Part shown: piece after piece, positions 60,130 to 64,000 of the stretch
Position numbering within the stretch: position 1 is the stretch's first letter
Layout of the letters: each line of letters starts with the position of its first letter
NCBI RefSeq assembly: GCF_008831285.2
Contig: NC_045142.1
Location: forward strand, 21,641,354-21,705,353
Direction: 5' to 3'
Length of the DNA stretch: 64,000 nt
Source of the DNA: Nymphaea colorata
Taxonomy: Eukaryota; Streptophyta; Magnoliopsida; Nymphaeales; Nymphaeaceae
Made by a program: the position numbers and the translations under genes
Notes under the pieces: generated by a model
Databases searched by the model: none
What the model was told of the DNA's origin: nothing
The model's input: the letters and a program-made list of their open reading frames with translations, nothing else

Positions 60130-60440
60130 AAGGAATTTTAATCCGCAGCTGGCTGAAACTTAGACCAGATCGCACCTAGGGCAGATCCACGGCTGACTGA
60201 AACTTAGAGCAGGTCGACTATTGCAACATCCAACACCAGCTAGGGCAGATCCACGATAAAGAAAGAATTCATATTCACGGCTGCAATGTCCAACAAAAAG
60301 AAGGACAGATATCACCTAGGGCAGATCCACGGCTGACTGAAATTTAGAGCAAGTCGACGGCAGCAACATCCAACAAGAGGAAGGACATATCCACGACTGA
60401 CAGAACCCTAGGGCAGATCCACGGCTGAAAAAAAAAGGTT
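60130..60440 (-). repeat. Degenerate repeats in the element E leader
   Basis: The untranslated leader between the primer-binding site and gag of element E holds four copies of a word near CTAGGGCAGATCCACGGCTG (about 60175, 60240, 60317 and 60408). These are mixed with GCTGACTGAAA(C/T)TTAGAGCA and GCAACATCCAACA. Spacing is about 65-90 bp. Confidence 0.75.
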
Positions 60441-60775
60441 GTCATATCCACGGCTGCAACGACTTCCATTCACCAAGTAGTGACCACCGACCACAAAGGA
60501 AACTTCTGCCACGTGAGGGAGACACCTGCAACGTCCATCCACGTCCACTTCAACAGGGCATCGATCTAGGGTTTTTAATCTTTTGTTTAAGAAAACCCTA
60601 GATCGAGCCTAATATGCACGTTCAGCCTATCGTGCTCTCAGAACTATCCACGAGAATAGAAGAAAAGGAAGAGAAAGAGACAGAGGATGAGCACGGTGAG
60701 AGAGGTTTCAGTCCCAAGGAAGGTTGGGCTCTGATACCATGTTACATGCAGCCAAGGGAGAGGAGAGAAGAGAAC

Positions 60776-60806
<31 letters not shown>

Positions 60807-60975
60807 CTATCTATCGTATTGACTAAAGCTGCCCTAATCTCATGTTAAATGAGAATTAGGGTAAAGTAACAAATTACAAAAGAGGTCCATAAATAAAACC
60901 CTTATTTATAAAGAGCTGTTCCTAAACTCTTAAATATTCAAAAATACCACCTAACACATATTATTCAACAACCGT

Positions 60976-63900
60976 GATGCTTGCTTAAGTCCATAAAGGG
61001 ATTTTTTTAGTTTGCAAACTCATTCACTAGTCTTTTTTTAATAAAACCAGAAGATTGCTCCATGAAAACTTCTTCCTTCAAGTCACCATGAAGGAAAGCA
61101 TTTTTAACGTTTAATTGATTTAGCTTCCATCCATATTTAACAGCAAGGGATACAATCACGCGAATGGTTCCCATTTTGATTACGGGACTGAACGTCTCAA
61201 CATAATCATGCCCAAACTGTTGTGTAAATCCTTTTGCTACCAACCTTGCTTTGTGTCTTTCTATGTTGCCATCAAGTTTGCATTTGATTTTGTATACCCA
61301 CTTGGAGCTCACTATGTTCTTTCTATGTGGCCTTGGAACGATCTCCCATGTTCCACATTCATGCAAGGCATCCATTTCTTCTCTCATAGCCATTATCCAA
61401 TGATGTGATTTTGATGTTTGATCAAATGAAATAAGTTCTTCCTCCTTACCAACTTTTGTCATGAATAACTGAAAATCAAGTGATAAATCATAGCTAACCC
61501 ACCTGTGAATAGGATAGGGAAAGCGTTGGAATCTTCTAAGATGGGGCATGTTGCCTTCTTGAGTGTGAACATTTTTGTTCCTTAGTCGTCGATTGTAAGT
61601 AAGACCCAAATACTAATGTGAATTGTTGTTTTGCTCTCCATTATTACTTTTGTGATCAATTGATGACTGCATTGGACCCTCTTGATTTTCACCCTGAGGC
61701 ACATCAGACGACTGTATTGGACTATCTCGATCTTCATCCTGAGGCACATCATTTTCTGAAATAGGATCTACATTGAATAACTGTGTACTAGTCCAGGGAT
61801 CATAAGGTTCAATGTCATAGACATTTCATTAGTACTATCAAAATTATGCTAATTAAAAGTAACATTTCTTGAAGTCCTAATACGTTTAGTTGTTGGATCA
61901 TAGCATCGAAATCCTTTATATTCATCTGCATATCCAAGAATCTACATTGAACAGCTTTGTATTGAAACTTATTCTTTAAGGCAACATCAACGTGAACATA
62001 GCATACACAGCCAAAAACTTCAATTTCTTATAATCAGGTTGCTTACCTAAGAGTGTAAAATATGGAGATTTAGACACCAAGAGTGTCATAGGTAAACGAT
62101 TTATTATGTATACAGCTGTATGGAAGGCTTCAGTCCATAAGGAAGTGGGCACATTAGTATCATGCATCATACTCATGGCTCTTTTAACTATGTGTTGATG
62201 TTTGTGCTTAACCACACTATTTTGTTGTGGCGTGTATGGGCGGGAGATTTGTCTAGTTATCCCTTTTTCATGTAGAAATTCAATAAAATCATGTAATGAA
62301 AATTCTCCCCCACCATCACATTGAAAATGCACCCGATTGTATGAAAATTTGGTTTGAATCATGGAAGTTCTGAAATATATGAAGTACTTCTGATTTGTGT
62401 TTCATGAAGTAAATCCAAGTGAAACGTGAGTAAGAGTCAATGAATAAGACATAATATCGTGAACCACACATGGAAACAATAGGGGCTGGCCCCAAAACAT
62501 AAAAAAAAAATAGTTTCAAAATGTTTGAAAGCCCTTTGATTTATATTATGAAAAGTTAAAACATGACTCTTACACAAGTTTTTCAATAAAATGTCGACCA
62601 CAATGTCCCAGCCGATTATGCCACATATCATATTCCAAAAATTGATTAGAGCTCCTTACTTTTGATTCAAAATGGCAAGGACTTGCAATTGGTGATGCTT
62701 CATGGGAAAGAGAAAATGTCATCAATCCTATATCAAAGGTGGATGAATCTTTGGGTAGACATTCCTTGAGGACATACATATTCCCTTGACGCTCCCCTTT
62801 AGCGAACATTTTCTTCGTTTGAAGGTCCTTAACATAGACAGAAGAAGGTGTGAATTCAACAGAAGAGTTTGTATCATCAATGAATTAAGAAATGGATATG
62901 ATATTCTTTTTTATATTGTGAGCAAGAACAACATTAGACATGGAATATTTGCATTTCCAATATGTATAATGGGATGAGATTTTCCATCACCTGTTATAAT
63001 ACAATTTCTACCATAATGAGGGGATAAATTAGTCAATTTACATGCATTTCTTGTCACATGGGTAGCTGCATCTGAATCCAAGAACCATTCTCCCTGCTCA
63101 TTTTGTTTTATAGTCATCTTGGAGAGTGCAGCCATCAATAGCTGTTGCATATCTTCGGCAGTGGATTTAGAATTTTGTCCTCCTTGTTTGTAATTATGTT
63201 TTGCCCCTTTGTTTTTATTTTGAGGATTAAACCAGCATTGTGTCTTCATGTGTCCTTTCTTGTTACATTCAAAACAAATTAGTATTCTTCTTGCAGCATT
63301 TGGATGAGGCATACCTTGGTTATTTGGTGTCGGTAGAATGCCATGACCACCATGAACAGAGTTCTGTCCAAATTTTACATTCATGGCCAATACATTTTGG
63401 GAGTTCCCTTGATCAGTTCTTTCCATGACTCTTTTCATATTCATTTCGTGTTGGAGGAGTTTACCTTGTAACTCGTTGAAAAAGGGCAAAACAAGAAGGA
63501 CTTCAAGAGCTGTAATAAAAGCATGATAATCATGCCCAAGTCCACTTAAGGTTCGCTACACCTTTTCTTTATCAGAAACGTAATTCCCTGAGACAGCAAG
63601 TTGGTCTGCGACAGCCCTAATACATCGCAAATAATCCATGATAGATGTTGAACCCTTGTTCAAATTCTGAAATTCTTTCTTTAGGTATATAATATGTGCT
63701 TTTGATATTTGGGAAAAGGTATCAACAAGAGCTTCCCATAATTCTTCCACAGTACAGTCATCAGAAAATGAAAGTAGCACTTGTTGAGATAAAGTAGATA
63801 GAATATATGCAACCAGACTTTGGTCGCGTCTCATCCAGACAACATGTTCAAGGTTGCTGTTTTCTTGAACGGCAATGACCTCTCCTGCCTCATTTTTAAT

Positions 63901-64000
63901 TTCTTGCAGAATAGACTTTGGTGGGGCCTTTTTTGAACCATCGAGATGCCCAAAGAGGCCTTGACTCCTTATAAAAGGCATGATCTGCCATTTCCATAAT
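60976..64000 (-). mobile_element. Copia copy D, gag to RT part
   Basis: This is the continuation of copy D beyond element E. From right to left it shows gag starting outside the window (MPFIRSQGLFGHLDGS at 63981), zinc knuckle CFECNKKGHMKTQC (about 63270-63228), protease LDSDAATHVT (about 63085-63055), the HHCC and integrase core in broken frames (62809-61976: CDGGGEFS, PYTPQQNSVVKHKH), the linker, then RT (61609-61007: ARLVAKGFTQQFG, LNVKNAFLHGD). The protease active site reads D-S-D where copies A and C have D-S-G, and the integrase QQNSVVKHK lacks the catalytic Glu seen in QQNGVVERK. Several frameshifts are present (about 61960, 62350, 62510, 62580, 62900, 63550). Non-functional. The 5' LTR lies beyond the window. 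Confidence 0.9.

Larger units (their letters stand above)
55591..60970 (-). mobile_element. Copia element E, complete, nested in copy D
   Basis: A full-length copia retrotransposon on the minus strand. LTRs are 55591-55820 and 60740-60970, running from TGTTAC to ATTATTCAACA on the plus strand, with about two differences (ACGTGC/ACATGC and one extra T). The target duplication is ACCGT (55586-55590, 60971-60975). The primer-binding site TGGTATCAGAGC (60728-60739, minus) touches the 5' LTR. The polypurine tract TTGAGGGGGAG (55821-55831, minus) touches the 3' LTR. Both LTRs carry a (GA)n tract. It is a third copia family, unlike A/C/D and F. It splits copy D inside its RT region. Confidence 0.96.

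Overview
The window looks like nuclear DNA of a flowering plant. It has an AT-rich background, many (TA)n and (CT)n microsatellites, a multi-exon plant two-component response regulator with GT-AG introns, and Ty1/copia LTR retrotransposons primed by initiator methionine tRNA. The species cannot be fixed from sequence alone. Nothing suggests bacterial, organellar or CRISPR content, and I recognised no tRNA or rRNA gene.

Layout. 1-1826 is a decayed, truncated copia gag-integrase fragment (copy A, plus). 1827-15130 holds no gene I can support, only dispersed repeats, MITE-like pieces and microsatellites. 15381-18249 is the best host gene: a five-exon type-A response regulator of cytokinin signalling (156 residues), preceded by a 5' leader built from four to five tandem units of about 125 bp. 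18250-30500 is again intergenic, with a nested CACTA-type MITE near 23.5 kb and a hAT transposase tail near 30 kb. From 30510 a minus-strand gene of unknown function runs to at least 35196 (four phase-compatible exons). Two more candidate exons near 53.1-53.5 kb fit its phase, which would make 35.2-53.1 kb one intron of about 18 kb filled with transposons.

That presumed intron holds copia element C (36279-46965, minus, TSD AACCT), into whose leader a younger and nearly intact copia element F (41102-46469, plus, TSD GAGAT) has jumped. It also holds a hAT transposase pseudogene split by a 3.45-kb TG...CA segment (48656-52105, TSD GTGAT), which itself carries a 101-bp element with perfect 30-bp inverted ends (49066-49166, TSD CTCAC). 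Right of 53.8 kb lie a GGTACG-type array and large palindromes, then copia copy D (minus, same family as A and C), split by a complete but coding-defective copia element E (55591-60970, TSD ACCGT). Copy D runs off the right edge.

Three copia families are present: A/C/D, E, and F. LTR differences counted by eye (E 2 in 230 bp, F 2 in 462 bp, C about 8 in 462 bp) put the F and E insertions after C. Host function is limited to cytokinin phosphorelay feedback (response regulator) and an unidentified, probably nuclear protein.
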